Source: Coccinella septempunctata (Eukaryota; Arthropoda; Insecta; Coleoptera; Coccinellidae). Taken from it: DNA of 64,000 nucleotides. Shown piece after piece: positions 13,424 through 28,800 of the stretch. The stretch lies in contig NC_058193.1 of NCBI RefSeq assembly GCF_907165205.1, positions 13,933,544-13,997,543 on the forward strand, given 5' to 3'. A model generated the notes under the pieces. It made no database searches. It was not told the DNA's origin and saw only the letters and a program-made list of their open reading frames with translations. A program made the translations under genes and the position numbers. The stretch's first letter is position 1. Every line of letters begins with the position of its first letter.

Positions 13424-14094
13424 TTGGATCAATTCGACCCAAATCTCGAAACTGTACACAGTTTTCGAATTGAGATGCACATGTTGAATTTCAGTTCGAT
13501 AGTTCAGATAGGAATTGAGATTTCAGTGGTGAATTCGGCAAAGTAAGATATCAATTCCTCGAAAACTCTTGGATCAATTCGAACCAAATCTTGAAAGTGC
13601 ACATAGTTTTCGGATTGAGATGCACTTGTTGAATTTCAGTTCGATAGTTCAGATAGGAATTGAGATTTCAGTGGTCAATTCGGCAAAGTGTGATATCAAT
13701 TCCTCGAAAACAGTTGGATCAATTCGAACCAAATCTTGAAATTTTACACAGTTTACGAATTGAGATGCACATGTTGAATTTCAGTTCGATAGTTCAGATA
13801 GGAATTCAGATTTCAGTGGTCAATTCGGCAAAGTGTGATATAAATTCCTCAAAAACTGTTGGACCAATTCGACCCAAATCTTGAAACTTCACATAGTTTT
13901 CGAATTGAGATGCACATGTTGAATTTCAGTTCGATAGTTCTGATAGGAATTGAGATTTCAGTGGTCGATTCGAAAAAGAATCTTTTCAATTCCTGAGGAA
14001 GTAGTGGATCAATTCAAACCAAATCTTGAAACTGCACATAGTTTTCGGATTGAGATGCACATGTTGAATTTCAGTTCGATAGTTCAGATAGGAA

Positions 14095-17000
14095 TTGAGA
14101 TTTCAGTGGTCAATTCGGCAAAGTGTGATATCAATTCCTCGAAAACTGTTGAATCAATTCGAACCAAATCTTGGAACTGCACATAGTTTTCGAATTGAGA
14201 TGCACATGTTGAATTTCAGTTCGATAGTTCAGATAGGAATTGAGATTTCAGTGGTCAATTCGGCAAAGTGTGATATCAATTCCTCGAAAACTGTTGGATC
14301 AATTCGAACCAAATCTTGGAACTGCACATAGTTTTCGAATTGAGATGCACATGTTGAATTTCAGTTCGATAGTTCTGATAGGAATTGAGATTTCAGTGGT
14401 CAATTCGGCAAAGTGTGATATCAATTCCTCGAAAACTGTTGTTTTCAGTTCGATAGTTCAGATAGGAATTGAGATTTCAGTGGTCTATTCGGCAAAGTGT
14501 GATATCCATACCTCAAAAACTGTTGGATCAATTCGAACCAAATCTTGAAACTGCACATAGTTTTCGAAATGAGATGCACATGTTGAATTTCAGATCGATA
14601 GTTCTGATAGGAATGGAGATTTCAGTGGTCAATTCGGCAAAGTGTGATATCAAATCCTCGAAAACTGTTGGATCAATTCGAACCAAATCTTGAAACTGCA
14701 CATAGTTTTCGAATTGAGATTCACATGTTGAATTTCAGTTCGATAGTTCAGATAGGAATTGAGATTTCAGTGGTCAATTCGGCAAAGTGTGATATCAAAT
14801 CCTCGAAAACTGTTGGATCAACTCGAACCAAATCTTGAAATTGCACATAGTTTTCGGATTGAGATTCACATGTTGAATTTCAGTTCGATAGTTTTGATAG
14901 GAATTGAGATTTCAGTGGTCAATTCGGCAAAGTGTGATATCAATTCCTCGAAAACTGTTGGATCAATTCGAACCAAATCTTGGAACTGCACATAGTTTTC
15001 GAATTGAGATGCACATGTTGAATTTCAGTTCGATAGTTCTGATAGGAATTGAGATTTCAGTGGTCAATTCGGCAAAGTGTGATATCAATTCCTCGAAAAC
15101 TGTTGGATCAATTCGAACCAAATCTTGAAATTTCACACAGTTTTCGAATTGAGATGCACATGTTGAATTTCAGTTCGATAGTTCAAATAGGAATTGAGAT
15201 TTCAGTGGTCAATTCGGCAAAGTGTGATATCAATTCCTCGAAAACTGTTGGATCAAATTGAACCAAATATTGAAACTGCACATAGTTTTCGGATTGAGAT
15301 GCACATGTTGAATTTCAGTTCGATAGTTCAGATAGGAATTGAGATTTCAGTGGACGATTCGACATAGTGTCATTTGAATTCCTAAGGAACTATTGGATCA
15401 ATTCGACCCAAATCTCGAAACTGTACACAGTTTTCGAATTGAGATGCACATGTTGAATTTCAGTTCGATAGTTCAGATAGGAAGTGAGATTTCAGTGGTC
15501 TATTCGGCGAAGTGTGATATCCATACCTCAAAAACTGTTGGATCAATTCGAACCAAATCTTGAAACTGCACATAGTTTTCGAAATGAGATGCACATGTTG
15601 AATTTCAGATCGATAGTTCTGATAGGAATGGAGATTTCAGTGGTCAATTCGGCAAAGTGTGATATCAAATCCTCGAAAACTGTTGGATCAATTCGAACCA
15701 AATCTTGAAACTGCACATAGTTTTCGAAATGTGATGCACATGTTGAATTTCAGATCGATAGTTCTGATAGGAATGGAGATTTCAGTAGTCGAGTCGACAA
15801 AATATCATTTCAATTCCTAAGGAACTATTGGATCAATTCGAACCAAATCTTGAAACTGCACATAGTTTTCGAATTGACATGCACATGTTGAATTTCAGTT
15901 CGATAGTTCTGATAGGAATTGGGATTTCAGTGGTCAATTTGGCAAAGTGTGATATCAATTCCTCGAAAACTGTTGGATCAATTCGAACCAAATCTTGAAA
16001 TTTTACACAGTTTTCGAATTGAGATGCACATGTTGAATTTCAGTTCGATAGTTCAGATAGGAATTGAGATTTCAGTGGTCAATTCGGCAAAGTGTGATAT
16101 CAATTCCTCGAAAACTGTTGGATCAATTCGAACCAAATCTTGAAAGTGCACATATTTTTCGGATTGAGATGCACTTGTTAAATTTCAGTTCGATAGTTCA
16201 GATAGGAATTGAGATTTCAGTGGTCTATTCGGCAAAGTGTGATATCCATACCTCAAAAACTGTTGGATCAATTCGAACCAAATCTTGAAACTGCACATAG
16301 TTTTCGAAATGAGATGCACATGTTGAATTTCAGATCGATAGTTCTGATAGGAATGGAGATTTCAGTGGTCAATTCGGCAAAGTGTGATATCAAATCCTCG
16401 AAAACTGTTGGATCAATTCGAACCAAATCTTGAAACTGCACATAGTTTTCGAATTGAGATTCACATGTTGAATTTCAGTTCGATAGTTCAGATAGGAATT
16501 GAGATTTCAGTGGTCAATTCGGCAAAGTGTGATATCAAATCCTCGAAAACTGTTGGATCAACTCGAACCAAATCTTGAAACTGCACATAGTTTTCGGATT
16601 GAGATTCACATGTTGAATTTCAGTTCGATAGTTCAGATAGGAATTGAGATTTCAGTGGTCAATTCGGCAAAGTGTGATATCAATTCCTCGAAAACTGTTG
16701 GATCAATTCGAACCAAATCTTGAAACTGCTCATAGTTTTCGAAATGAGATGCACATGTTGAATTTCAGTTCGATAGTTCAGATAGGAATTGGGATTTCAG
16801 TGGTCAATTCGGCAAAGTGTGATATCAATTCCTCGAAAACGGTTGGATCAATTCGAACCAAATCTTGGAACTGCACATAGTTTTCGAATTGAGATGCACA
16901 TGTTGAATTTCAGTTCGATAGTTCTGATAGGAATTGAGATTTCAGTGGTCAATTCGGCAAAGTGTGATAACAATTCCTCGAAAACTGTTGGATCGATTCG

Positions 17001-18963
17001 AACCAAATCTTGAAATTTTACACAGTTTTCGAATTGAGATGCACATGTTGAATTTCAGTTCGATAGTTCAGATAGGAATTGAGATTTCAGTGGTCAATTC
17101 GGCAAAGTGTGATATCAATTCCTCGAAAACTGTTGGATCAATTCGAACCAAATCTTGGAACTGCACATAGTTTTCGAATTGAGATGCGCATGTTGAATTT
17201 CAGTTCGATAGTTCTGATAGGAATTGAGATTTCAGTGGTCAATTCGGCAAAGTGTGATATCAATTCCTCGAAAACTGTTGGATCAATTCGAACCAAATCT
17301 TGAAATTTCACACAGTTTTCGAATTGAGATGCACATGTTGAATTTCAGTTCGATAGTTCAAATAGGAATTGAGATTTCAGTGGTCAATTCGGCAAAGTGT
17401 GATATCAATTCCTCGAAAACTGTTGGATCAAATTGAACCAAATATTGAAACTGCACATAGTTTTCGGATTGAGATGCACATGTTGAATTTCAGTTCGATA
17501 GTTCAGATAGGAATTGAGATTTCAGTGGACGATTCGACATAATATCATTTGAATTCCTAAGGAACTATTGGATCAATTCGACCCAAATCTCGAAACTGTA
17601 CACAGTTTTCGAATTGAGATGCACATGTTGAATTTCAGTTCGATATTTCAGATAGGAATTGAGATTTCAGTGGTCAATTCGGCAAAGTGTGATATCAATT
17701 CCTCGAAAACTGTTGGATCAATTCGAACCAAATCTTGAAATTTTACACAGTTTTCGAATTGAGATGCACATGTTGAAATTCAGTTCGATAGTTCAGATAG
17801 GAATTGAGATTTCAGTGGTCAATTCGGCAAAGTGTAATATCAATTCCTCGAAAACTCTTGGATCAATTCGAACCAAATCTTAAAAGTGCACATAGTTTTC
17901 GGATTGAGATGCACTTGTTGAATTTCAGATCGATAGTTCTGATAGGAATGGAGATTTCAGTAGTCGAGTCGACAAAATATCATTTCAATTCCTAAGGAAC
18001 TATTGGATCAATTCGAACCAAATCTTGAAACTGCACATAGTTTTCGAATTGAGATGCACATGTTGAATTTCAGTTCGATAGTTTTGATAGGAATTGAGAT
18101 TTCAGTGGTCAATTCGGCAAAGTGTGATATCAATTCCTCGAAAACTGTTTTATCAATTCGAACCAAATCTTGGAACTGCACATAGTTTTCGAATTGAGAT
18201 GCACATGTTGAATTTGAGTTCGATAGTTCAGATAGGAATTGAGATTTCAGTGGACGATTCGACATGGTATCATTTGAATTCCTAAGGAACTATTGGATCA
18301 ATTCGACCCAAATCTCGAAACTGTACACAGTTTTCGAATTGAGATGCACATGTTGAATTTCAGTTCGATAGTTCAGATAGGAATTGAGATTTCAGTGGTC
18401 AATTCGGCAAAGTAAGATATCAATTCCTCGAAAACTCTTGGATCAATTCGAACCAAATCTTGAAAGTGCACATAGTTTTCGGATTGAGATGCACTTGTTG
18501 AATTTCAGTTCGATAGTTCAGATAGGAATTGAGATTTCAGTGGTCAATTCGGCAAAGTGTGATATCAATTCCTCGAAAACAGTTGGATCAATTCGAACCA
18601 AATCTTGAAATTTTACACAGTTTACGAATTGAGATGCACATGTTGAATTTCAGTTCGATAGTTCAGATAGGAATTCAGATTTCAGTGGTCAATTCGGCAA
18701 AGTGTGATATAAATTCCTCAAAAACTGTTGGACCAATTCGACCCAAATCTTGAAACTTTACATAGTTTTCGAATTGAGATGCACATGTTGAATTTCAGTT
18801 CGATAGTTCTGATAGGAATTGAGATTTCAGTGGTCGATTCGAAAAAGTATCTTTTCAATTCCTGAGGAAGTAGTGGATCAATTCAACCCAAATCTTGAAA
18901 CTGCACATAGTTTTCGGATTGAGATGCACATGTTGAATTTCAGTTCGATAGTTCAGATAGGAA
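14095..18963 (+). repeat. 4,869-bp higher-order repeat (34 monomers), unit 1
   Basis: Monomers at 14240, 14469, 14644, 14759, 15049, 15484, 15919, 16064, 16209 and 16384 recur exactly 4,869 bp later (19109 to 21253). Upstream, 13660 and 13950 also pair with 18529 and 18819. The length equals 33 monomers of 145 bp plus one of 84 bp. The match holds until about 21360, where the second unit has lost one monomer (16644 pairs with 21368, offset 4,724). Confidence 0.85.
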
Positions 18964-21900
18964 TTGAGATTTCAGTGGTCAATTCGGCAAAGTGTGATAT
19001 CAATTCCTCGAAAACTGTTGAATCAATTCGAACCAAATCTTGGAACTGCACATAGTTTTCGAATTGAGATGCACATGTTGAATTTCAGTTCGATAGTTCA
19101 GATAGGAATTGAGATTTCAGTGGTCAATTCGGCAAAGTGTGATATCAATTCCTCGAAAACTGTTGGATCAATTCGAACCAAATCTTGGAACTGCACATAG
19201 TTTTCGAATTGAGATGCACATGTTGAATTTCAGTTCGATAGTTCTGATAGGAATTGAGATTTCAGTGGTCAATTCGGCAAAGTGTGATATCAATTCCTCG
19301 AAAACTGTTGTTTTCAGTTCGATAGTTCAGATAGGAATTGAGATTTCAGTGGTCTATTCGGCAAAGTGTGATATCCATACCTCAAAAACTGTTGGATCAA
19401 TTCGAACCAAATCTTGAAACTGCACATAGTTTTCGAAATGAGATGCACATGTTGAATTTCAGATCGATAGTTCTGATAGGAATGGAGATTTCAGTGGTCA
19501 ATTCGGCAAAGTGTGATATCAAATCCTCGAAAACTGTTGGATCAATTCGAACCAAATCTTGAAACTGCACATAGTTTTCGAATTGAGATTCACATGTTGA
19601 ATTTCAGTTCGATAGTTCAGATAGGAATTGAGATTTCAGTGGTCAATTCGGCAAAGTGTGATATCAAATCCTCGAAAACTGTTGGATCAACTCGAACCAA
19701 ATCTTGAAACTGCACATAGTTTTCGGATTGAGATTCACATGTTGAATTTCAGTTCGATAGTTTTGATAGGAATTGAGATTTCAGTGGTCAATTCGGCAAA
19801 GTGTGATATCAATTCCTCGAAAACTGTTGGATCAATTCGAACCAAATCTTGGAACTGCACATAGTTTTCGAATTGAGATGCACATGTTGAATTTCAGTTC
19901 GATAGTTCTGATAGGAATTGAGATTTCAGTGGTCAATTCGGCAAAGTGTGATATCAATTCCTCGAAAACTGTTGGATCAATTCGAACCAAATCTTGAAAT
20001 TTCACACAGTTTTCGAATTGAGATGCACATGTTGAATTTCAGTTCGATAGTTCAAATAGGAATTGAGATTTCAGTGGTCAATTCGGCAAAGTGTGATATC
20101 AATTCCTCGAAAACTGTTGGATCAAATTGAACCAAATATTGAAACTGCACATAGTTTTCGGATTGAGATGCACATGTTGAATTTCAGTTCGATAGTTCAG
20201 ATAGGAATTGAGATTTCAGTGGACGATTCGACATAGTGTCATTTGAATTCCTAAGGAACTATTGGATCAATTCGACCCAAATCTCGAAACTGTACACAGT
20301 TTTCGAATTGAGATGCACATGTTGAATTTCAGTTCGATAGTTCAGATAGGAAGTGAGATTTCAGTGGTCTATTCGGCGAAGTGTGATATCCATACCTCAA
20401 AAACTGTTGGATCAATTCGAACCAAATCTTGAAACTAACCATAGTTTTCGAAATGAGATGCACATGTTGAATTTCAGATCGATAGTTCTGATAGGAATGG
20501 AGATTTCAGTGGTCAATTCGGCAAAGTGTGATATCAAATCCTCGAAAACTGTTGGATCAATTCGAACCAAATCTTGAAACTGCACATAGTTTTCGAAATG
20601 TGATGCACATGTTGAATTTCAGATCGATAGTTCTGATAGGAATGGAGATTTCAGTAGTCGAGTCGACAAAATATCATTTCAATTCCTAAGGAACTATTGG
20701 ATCAATTCGAACCAAATCTTGAAACTGCACATAGTTTTCGAATTGAGATGCACCTGTTGAATTTCAGTTCGATAGTTCTAATAGGAATTGGGATTTCAGT
20801 GGTCAATTCGGCAAAGTGTGATATCAATTCCTCGAAAACTGTTGGATCAATTCGAACCAAATCTTGAAATTTTACACAGTTTTCGAATTGAGATGCACAT
20901 GTTGAATTTCAGTTCGATAGTTCAGATAGGAATTGAGATTTCAGTGGTCAATTCGGCAAAGTGTGATATCAATTCCTCGAAAACTGTTGGATCAATTCGA
21001 ACCAAATCTTGAAAGTGCACATATTTTTCGGATTGAGATGCACTTGTTGAATTTCAGTTCGATAGTTCAGATAGGAATTGAGATTTCAGTGGTCTATTCG
21101 GCAAAGTGTGATATCCATACCTCAAAAACTGTTGGATCAATTCGAACCAAATCTTGAAACTGCACATAGTTTTCGAAATGAGATGCACATGTTGAATTTC
21201 AGATCGATAGTTCTGATAGGAATGGAGATTTCAGTGGTCAATTCGGCAAAGTGTGATATCAAATCCTCGAAAACTGTTGGATCAATTCGAACCAAATCTT
21301 GAAACTGCACATAGTTTTCGGATTGAGATTCACATGTTGAATTTCAGTTCGATAGTTCAGATAGGAATTGAGATTTCAGTGGTCAATTCGGCAAAGTGTG
21401 ATATCAATTCCTCGAAAACTGTTGGATCAATTCGAACCAAATCTTGAAACTGCACATAGTTTTCGAAATGAGATGCACATGTTGAATTTCAGTTCGATAG
21501 TTCAGATAGGAATTGGGATTTCAGTGGTCAATTCGGCAAAGTGTGATATCAATTCCTCGAAAACGGTTGGATCAATTCGAACCAAATCTTGGAACTGCAC
21601 ATAGTTTTCGAATTGAGATGCACATGTTGAATTTCAGTTCGATAGTTCTGATAGGAATTGAGATTTCAGTGGTCAATTCGGCAAAGTGTGATAACAATTC
21701 CTCGAAAACTGTTGGATCGATTCGAACCAAATCTTGAAATTTTACACAGTTTTCGAATTGAGATGCACATGTTGAATTTCAGTTCGATAGTTCAAATAGG
21801 AATTGAGATTTTAGTGGTCAATTCGGCAAAGTGTGATATCAATTCCTCGAAAACTGTTGGATCAATTCGAACCAAATCTTGAAACTGCACATAGTTTTCG

Positions 21901-22092
21901 GATTGAGATGCACATGTTGAATTTCAGTTCGATAGTTCAGATAGGAATTGAGATTTCAGTGGACGATTCGACATAGTATCATTTGAATTCCTAAGGAACT
22001 ATTGGATCAATTCGACCCAAATCTCGAAACTGTACACAGTTTTCGAATTGAGATGCACATGTTAAATTTCAGTTCGATAGTTCAGATAGGAA
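18964..22092 (+). repeat. 4,869-bp higher-order repeat, partial unit 2
   Basis: This is the second, incomplete copy of the 34-monomer unit. It keeps the marker monomer at 18964, the 84-bp short monomer at 19254 and the same order through about 21360. It then loses one monomer and passes into the 3,762-bp family that starts at about 22093. Small private changes, for example CTAACCATAG near 20437 where unit 1 has CTGCACATAG, show some divergence since duplication. Confidence 0.8.
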
Positions 22093-25000
22093 TTGAGATT
22101 TCAGTGGTCAACTCGGCAAAGTAAGATATCAATTCCTCGAAAACTGTTGGATCAATTCGAACCAAATCATGAAATTTTACACAGTTTTCGAATTGAGATG
22201 CACATGTTGAATTTCAGTTCGATAGTTCAGATAGGAATTGAGATTTCAGTGGTCAATTCGGCAAAGTGTGATATCAATTCCTCGAAAACAGTTGGATCAA
22301 TTCGAACCAAATCTTGAAATTTTACACAGTTTTCAAATTGAGATGCACATGTTGAATTTCAGTTCGATAGTTCAGATAGGAATTCAGATTTCAGTGGTCA
22401 ATTCGACAAAGTGTGATATCAATTCCTCAAAAACTGTTGGACCAATTCGACCCAAATCTTGAAACTGCACATAGTTTTCGAATTGAGATGCACATGTTGA
22501 ATTTCAGTTCGATAGTTCTGATAGGAATTGAGATTTCAGTGGTCCATTCGACAAAGTATCATTTCAATTCCTGAGGAAGTAGTGGATCAATTCGAACCAA
22601 ATCTTGAAACTGCACATAGTTTTCGAATTGAGATGCACATGTTGAATTTCAGTTCGATAGTTCAGATAGGAATTGAGATTTCAGTGGTCAATTCGGCAAT
22701 GTGTGATATCGAAAACTGTTGAATCAATTCGAACCAAATCTTGGAACTGCACATAGTTTTCGAATTGAGATACACATGTTGAATTTCAGTTCGATAGTTC
22801 TGATAGGAATTGAGATTTCAATGGACAATTCGGCAAAGTGTGATATCAATTCCTCGAAAACTGTTGGATCAATTCGAACCAAATCTTGAAATTTTACACA
22901 GTTTTCGAATTGAGATGCACATGTTGAATTTCAGTTCGATAGTTCAAATAGGAATTGAGATTTTAGTGGTCAATTCGGCAAAGTATCATTTCAATTCCTG
23001 AGGAACCAGTGGATCAATTCGAACAAAATCTTGAAACTGCACATAGTTTTCGAATTGAGATGCACATGTTGTATTTCAGTTCGATAGTTCAGATAGGAAT
23101 TGAGATTTCAGTGGTCAATTCGGCAAAGTGTGATATCAATTCCTCGAAAACTGTTGGATCAATTCGAACCAAATCTTGAAATTTCACACAGTTTTCGAAT
23201 TGAGATACACATGTTGAATTTCAGTTCGATAGTTCAAATAGGAATTGAGATTTCAGTGGTCAATTCGGCAAAGTGTGATATCAATTCCTCGAAAACTGTT
23301 GGATCAAATTGAACCAAATATTGAAACTGCACATAGTTTTCGGATTGAGATGCACATGTTGAATTTCAGTTCGATAGTTCAGATAGGAATTGAGATTTCA
23401 GTGGTCAATTCGGCAAAGTGTGATATCAATTCCTCGAAAACTGTTGGATCAATTCGAACCAAATCTTGGAACTGCACATAGTTTTCGAATTGAGATGCAC
23501 ATGTTGAATTTCAGTTCGATAGTTCTGATAGGAATTGAGATTTCAGTGGTCAATTCGGCAAAGTGTGATAACAATTCCTCGAAAACTGCTGGATCAATTC
23601 GAACCAAATCTTGAAATTTTACACAGTTTTCGAATTGAGATGCACATGTTGAATTTCAGTTCGATAGATCAAATAGGAATTGAGTTTTAAGTGGTCAATT
23701 CGGCAAAGTTTGATATCAATTCCTCGAAAACTGTTGGATCAATTCGAACCAAATCTTGAAACTGCACATAGTTTTCGGATTGAGATGCACATGTTGAATT
23801 TCAGTTCGAAAGTTCAGATAGGAATTGAGATTCCAGTGGACGATTCGACATAGTATCATTTGAATTCCTAAGGAACTATTGGATCAATTCGACCCAAATC
23901 TCGAAACTGTACACAGTTTTCGAATTGAGATGCACATGTTGAATTTCAGTTCGATGGTTCAGATAGGAATTGAGATTTCAGTGGTCTATTCGGCGAAGTG
24001 TGATATCCATACCTCAAAAACTGTTGGATCAATTCGAACCAAATCTTGAAACTGCACATAGTTTTCGAAATGAGATGCACATGCTGAATTTCAGATCGAT
24101 AGTTCTGATAGGAATGGAGATTTCAGTGGTCAATTCGGCAAAGTGTGATATCAAATCCTCGAAAACTGTTGGATCAATTCGAACCAAATCTTGAAACTGC
24201 ACATAGTTTTCGAAATGTGATGCACATGTTGAATTTCAGATCGATAGTTCTGATAGGAATGGAGATTTCAGTAGTCGAGTCGACAAAATATCATTTCAAT
24301 TCCTAAGGAACTATTGGATCAATTCGAACCAAATCTTGAAACTGCACATAGTTTTCGAATTGAGATGCACATGTTGAATTTCAGTTCGATAGTTCTGATA
24401 GGAATTGGGATTTCAGTGGTCAATTCGGCAAAGTGTGATATCAATTCCTCGAAAACTGTTGGATCAATTCGAACCAAATCTTGAAACTGCACATAGTTTT
24501 CGGATTGAGATTCACATGTTGAATTTCAGTTCGATAGTTCAGATAGGAATTGAGATTTCAGTGGTCAATTCGGCAAAGTGTGATATCAATTCCTCGAAAA
24601 CTGTTGGATCAATTCGAACCAAATCTTGAAAGTGCACATATTTTTCGGATTGAGATGCACTTGTTAAATTTCAGTTCGATAGTTCAGATAGGAATTGAGA
24701 TTTCAGTGGTCTATTCGGCAAAGTGTGATATCCATACCTCAAAAACTGTTGGATCAATTCGAACCAAATCTTGAAACTGCACATAGTTTTCGAAATGAGA
24801 TGCACATGTTGAATTTCAGATCGATAGTTCTGATAGGAATGGAGATTTCAGTGGTCAATTCGGCAAAGTGTGATATCAATTCCTCGAAAACTGTTGGATC
24901 AATTCGAACCAAATCTTGAAACTGCACATAGTTTTCGAATTGAGATTCACATGTTGAATTTCAGTTCGATAGTTCAGATAGGAATTGAGATTTCAGTGGT

Positions 25001-25854
25001 CAATTCGGCAAAGTGTGATATCAAATCCTCGAAAACTGTTGGATCAACTCGAACCAAATCTTGAAACTGCACATAGTTTTCGGATTGAGATTCACATGTT
25101 GAATTTCAGTTCGATAGTTCAGATAGGAATTGAGATTTCAGTGGTCAATTCGGCAAAGTGTGATATCAATTCCTCGAAAACTGTTGGATCAATTCGAACC
25201 AAATCTTGAAACTGCACATAGTTTTCGAAATGAGATGCACATGTTGAATTTCAGTTCGATAGTTCAGATAGGAATTGGGATTTCAGTGGTCAATTCGGCA
25301 AAGTGTGATATCAATTCCTCGAAAACTGTTGGATCAATTCGAACCAAATCTTGGAACTGCACATAGTTTTCGAATTGAGATGCACATGTTGAATTTCAGT
25401 TCGATAGTTCTGATAGGAATTGAGATTTCAGTGGTCAATTCGGCAAAGTGTGATAACAATTCCTCGAAAACTGTTGGATCGATTCGAACCAAATCTTGAA
25501 ATTTTACACAGTTTTCGAATTGAGATGCACATGTTGAATTTCAGTTCGATAGTTCAAATAGGAATTGAGATTTTAGTGGTCAATTCGGCAAAGTGTGATA
25601 TCAATTCCTCGAAAACTGTTGGATCAATTCGAACCAAATCTTGAAACTGCACATAGTTTTCGGATTGAGATGCACATGTTGAATTTCAGTTCGATAGTTC
25701 AGATAGGAATTGAGATTTCAGTGGACGATTCGACATAGTATCATTTGAATTCCTAAGAAACTATTGGATCAATTCGACCCAAATCTCGAAACTGTACACA
25801 GTTTTCGAATTGAGATGCACATGTTGAATTTCAGTTCGATAGTTCAGATAGGAA
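22093..25854 (+). repeat. 3,762-bp higher-order repeat (26 monomers), unit 1
   Basis: The length is 25 monomers of 145 bp plus one 137-bp deletion monomer. Monomers at 22093, 22238, 22528, 22810, 23100, 23245, 23390 and 23970 recur at 25855, 26000, 26290, 26572, 26862, 27007, 27152 and 27732. The unit is recognised by a GGCAATGTGTGATATCGAAA short monomer and by a monomer with CCTGAGGAACCAGTGGATC. Confidence 0.88.
22673..22809 (+). repeat. 137-bp deletion monomer (first of eight)
   Basis: Eight bases (AATTCCTC) are missing between GTGATATC and GAAAACTGTTG. The same junction occurs at 26435-26571, 30197-30333, 38164-38300, 40186-40322, 42642-42778, 56865-57001 and 58452-58588. The first three also carry GGCAATGTG instead of GGCAAAGTG. 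The marker therefore splits into two lineages, one left of about 31 kb and one right of about 38 kb. Confidence 0.9.
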
Positions 25855-28800
25855 TTGAGATTTCAGTGGTCAATTCGGCAAAGTAAGATATCAATTCCTC
25901 GAAAACTGTTGGATCAATTCGAACCAAATCATGAAATTTTACACAGTTTTCGAATTGAGATGCACATGTTGAATTTCAGTTCGATAGTTCAGATAGGAAT
26001 TGAGATTTCAGTGGTCAATTCGGCAAAGTGTGATATCAATTCCTCGAAAACAGTTGGATCAATTCGAACCAAATCTTGAAATTTTACACAGTTTTCAAAT
26101 TGAGATGCACATGTTGAATTTCAGTTCGATAGTTCAGATAGGAATTCAGATTTCAGTGGTCAATTCGACAAAGTGTGATATCAATTCCTCAAAAACTGTT
26201 GGACCAATTCGACCCAAATCTTGAAACTGCACATAGTTTTCGAATTGAGATGCACATGTTGAATTTCAGTTCGATAGTTCTGATAGGAATTGAGATTTCA
26301 GTGGTCCATTCGACAAAGTATCATTTCAATTCCTGAGGAAGTAGTGGATCAATTCGAACCAAATCTTGAAACTGCACATAGTTTTCGAATTGAGATGCAC
26401 ATGTTGAATTTCAGTTCGATAGTTCAGATAGGAATTGAGATTTCAGTGGTCAATTCGGCAATGTGTGATATCGAAAACTGTTGAATCAATTCGAACCAAA
26501 TCTTGGAACTGCACATAGTTTTCGAATTGAGATACACATGTTGAATTTCAGTTCGATAGTTCTGATAGGAATTGAGATTTCAGTGGACAATTCGGCAAAG
26601 TGTGATATCAATTCCTCGAAAACTGTTGGATCAATTCGAACCAAATCTTGAAATTTTACACAGTTTTCGAATTGAAATGCACATGTTGAATTTCAGTTCG
26701 ATAGTTCAAATAGGAATTGAGATTTTAGTGGTCAATTCGGCAAAGTATCATTTCAATTCCTGAGGAACCAGTGGATCAATTCGAACAAAATCTTGAAACT
26801 GCACATAGTTTTCGAATTGAGATGCACATGTTGTATTTCAGTTCGATAGTTCAGATAGGAATTGAGATTTCAGTGGTCAATTCGGCAAAGTGTGATATCA
26901 ATTCCTCGAAAACTGTTGGATCAATTCGAACCAAATCTTGAAATTTCACACAGTTTTCGAATTGAGATACACATGTTGAATTTCAGTTCGATAGTTCAAA
27001 TAGGAATTGAGATTTCAGTGGTCAATTCGGCAAAGTGTGATATCAATTCCTCGAAAACTGTTGGATCAAATTGAACCAAATATTGAAACTGCACATAGTT
27101 TTCGGATTGAGATGCACATGTTGAATTTCAGTTCGATAGTTCAGATAGGAATTGAGATTTCAGTGGTCAATTCGGCAAAGTGTGATATCAATTCCTCGAA
27201 AACTGTTGGATCAATTCGAACCAAATCTTGGAACTGCACATAGTTTTCGAATTGAGATGCACATGTTGAATTTCAGTTCGATAGTTCTGATAGGAATTGA
27301 GATTTCAGTGGTCAATTCGGCAAAGTGTGATAACAATTCCTCGAAAACTGCTGGATCAATTCGAACCAAATCTTGAAATTTTACACAGTTTTCGAATTGA
27401 GATGCACATGTTGAATTTCAGTTCGATAGATCAAATAGGAATTGAGATTTTAGTGGTCAATTCGGCAAAGTTTGATATCAATTCCTCGAAAACTGTTGGA
27501 TCAATTCGAACCAAATCTTGAAACTGCACATAGTTTTCGGATTGAGATGCACATGTTGAATTTCAGTTCGAAAGTTCAGATAGGAATTGAGATTCCAGTG
27601 GACGATTCGACATAGTATCATTTGAATTCCTAAGGAACTATTGGATCAATTCGACCCAAATCTCGAAACTGTACACAGTTTTCGAATTGAGATGCACATG
27701 TTGAATTTCAGTTCGATGGTTCAGATAGGAATTGAGATTTCAGTGGTCTATTCGGCGAAGTGTGATATCCATACCTCAAAAACTGTTGGATCAATTCGAA
27801 CCAAATCTTGAAACTGCACATAGTTTTCGAAATGAGATGCACATGCTGAATTTCAGATCGATAGTTCTGATAGGAATGGAGATTTCAGTGGTCAATTCGG
27901 CAAAGTGTGATATCAAATCCTCGGAAACTGTTGGATCAATTCGAACCAAATCTTGAAACTGCACATAGTTTTCGAAATGTGATGCACATGTTGAATTTCA
28001 GATCGATAGTTCTGATAGGAATGGAGATTTCAGTAGTCGAGTCGACAAAATATCATTTCAATTCCTAAGGAACTATTGGATCAATTCGAACCAAATCTTG
28101 AAACTGCACATAGTTTTCGAATTGAGATGCACATGTTGAATTTCAGTTCGATAGTTCTGATAGGAATTGGGATTTCAGTGGTCAATTCGGCAAAGTGTGA
28201 TATCAATTCCTCGAAAACTGTTGGATCAATTCGAACCAAATCTTGAAACTGCACATAGTTTTCGGATTGAGATTCACATGTTGAATTTCAGTTCGATAGT
28301 TCAGATAGGAATTGAGATTTCAGTGGTCAATTCGGCAAAGTGTGATATCAATTCCTCGAAAACTGTTGGATCAATTCGAACCAAATCTTGAAATTTTACA
28401 CAGTTTTCGAATTGAGATGCACATGTTGAATTTCAGTTCGATAGTTCAGATAGGAATTGAGATTTCAGTGGTCAATTCGGCAAAGTGTGATATCAATTCC
28501 TCGAAAACTGTTGGATCAATTCGAACCAAATCTTGAAAGTGCACATAGTTTTCGGATTGAGATGCACTTGTTAAATTTCAGTTCGATAGTTCAGATAGGA
28601 ATTGAGATTTCAGTGGTCTATTCGGCAAAGTGTGATATCCATACCTCAAAAACTGTTGGATCAATTCGAACCAAATCTTGAAACTGCACATAGTTTTCGA
28701 AATGAGATGCACATGTTGAATTTCAGATCGATAGTTCTGATAGGAATGGAGATTTCAGTGGTCAATTCGGCAAAGTGTGATATCAAATCCTCGAAAACTG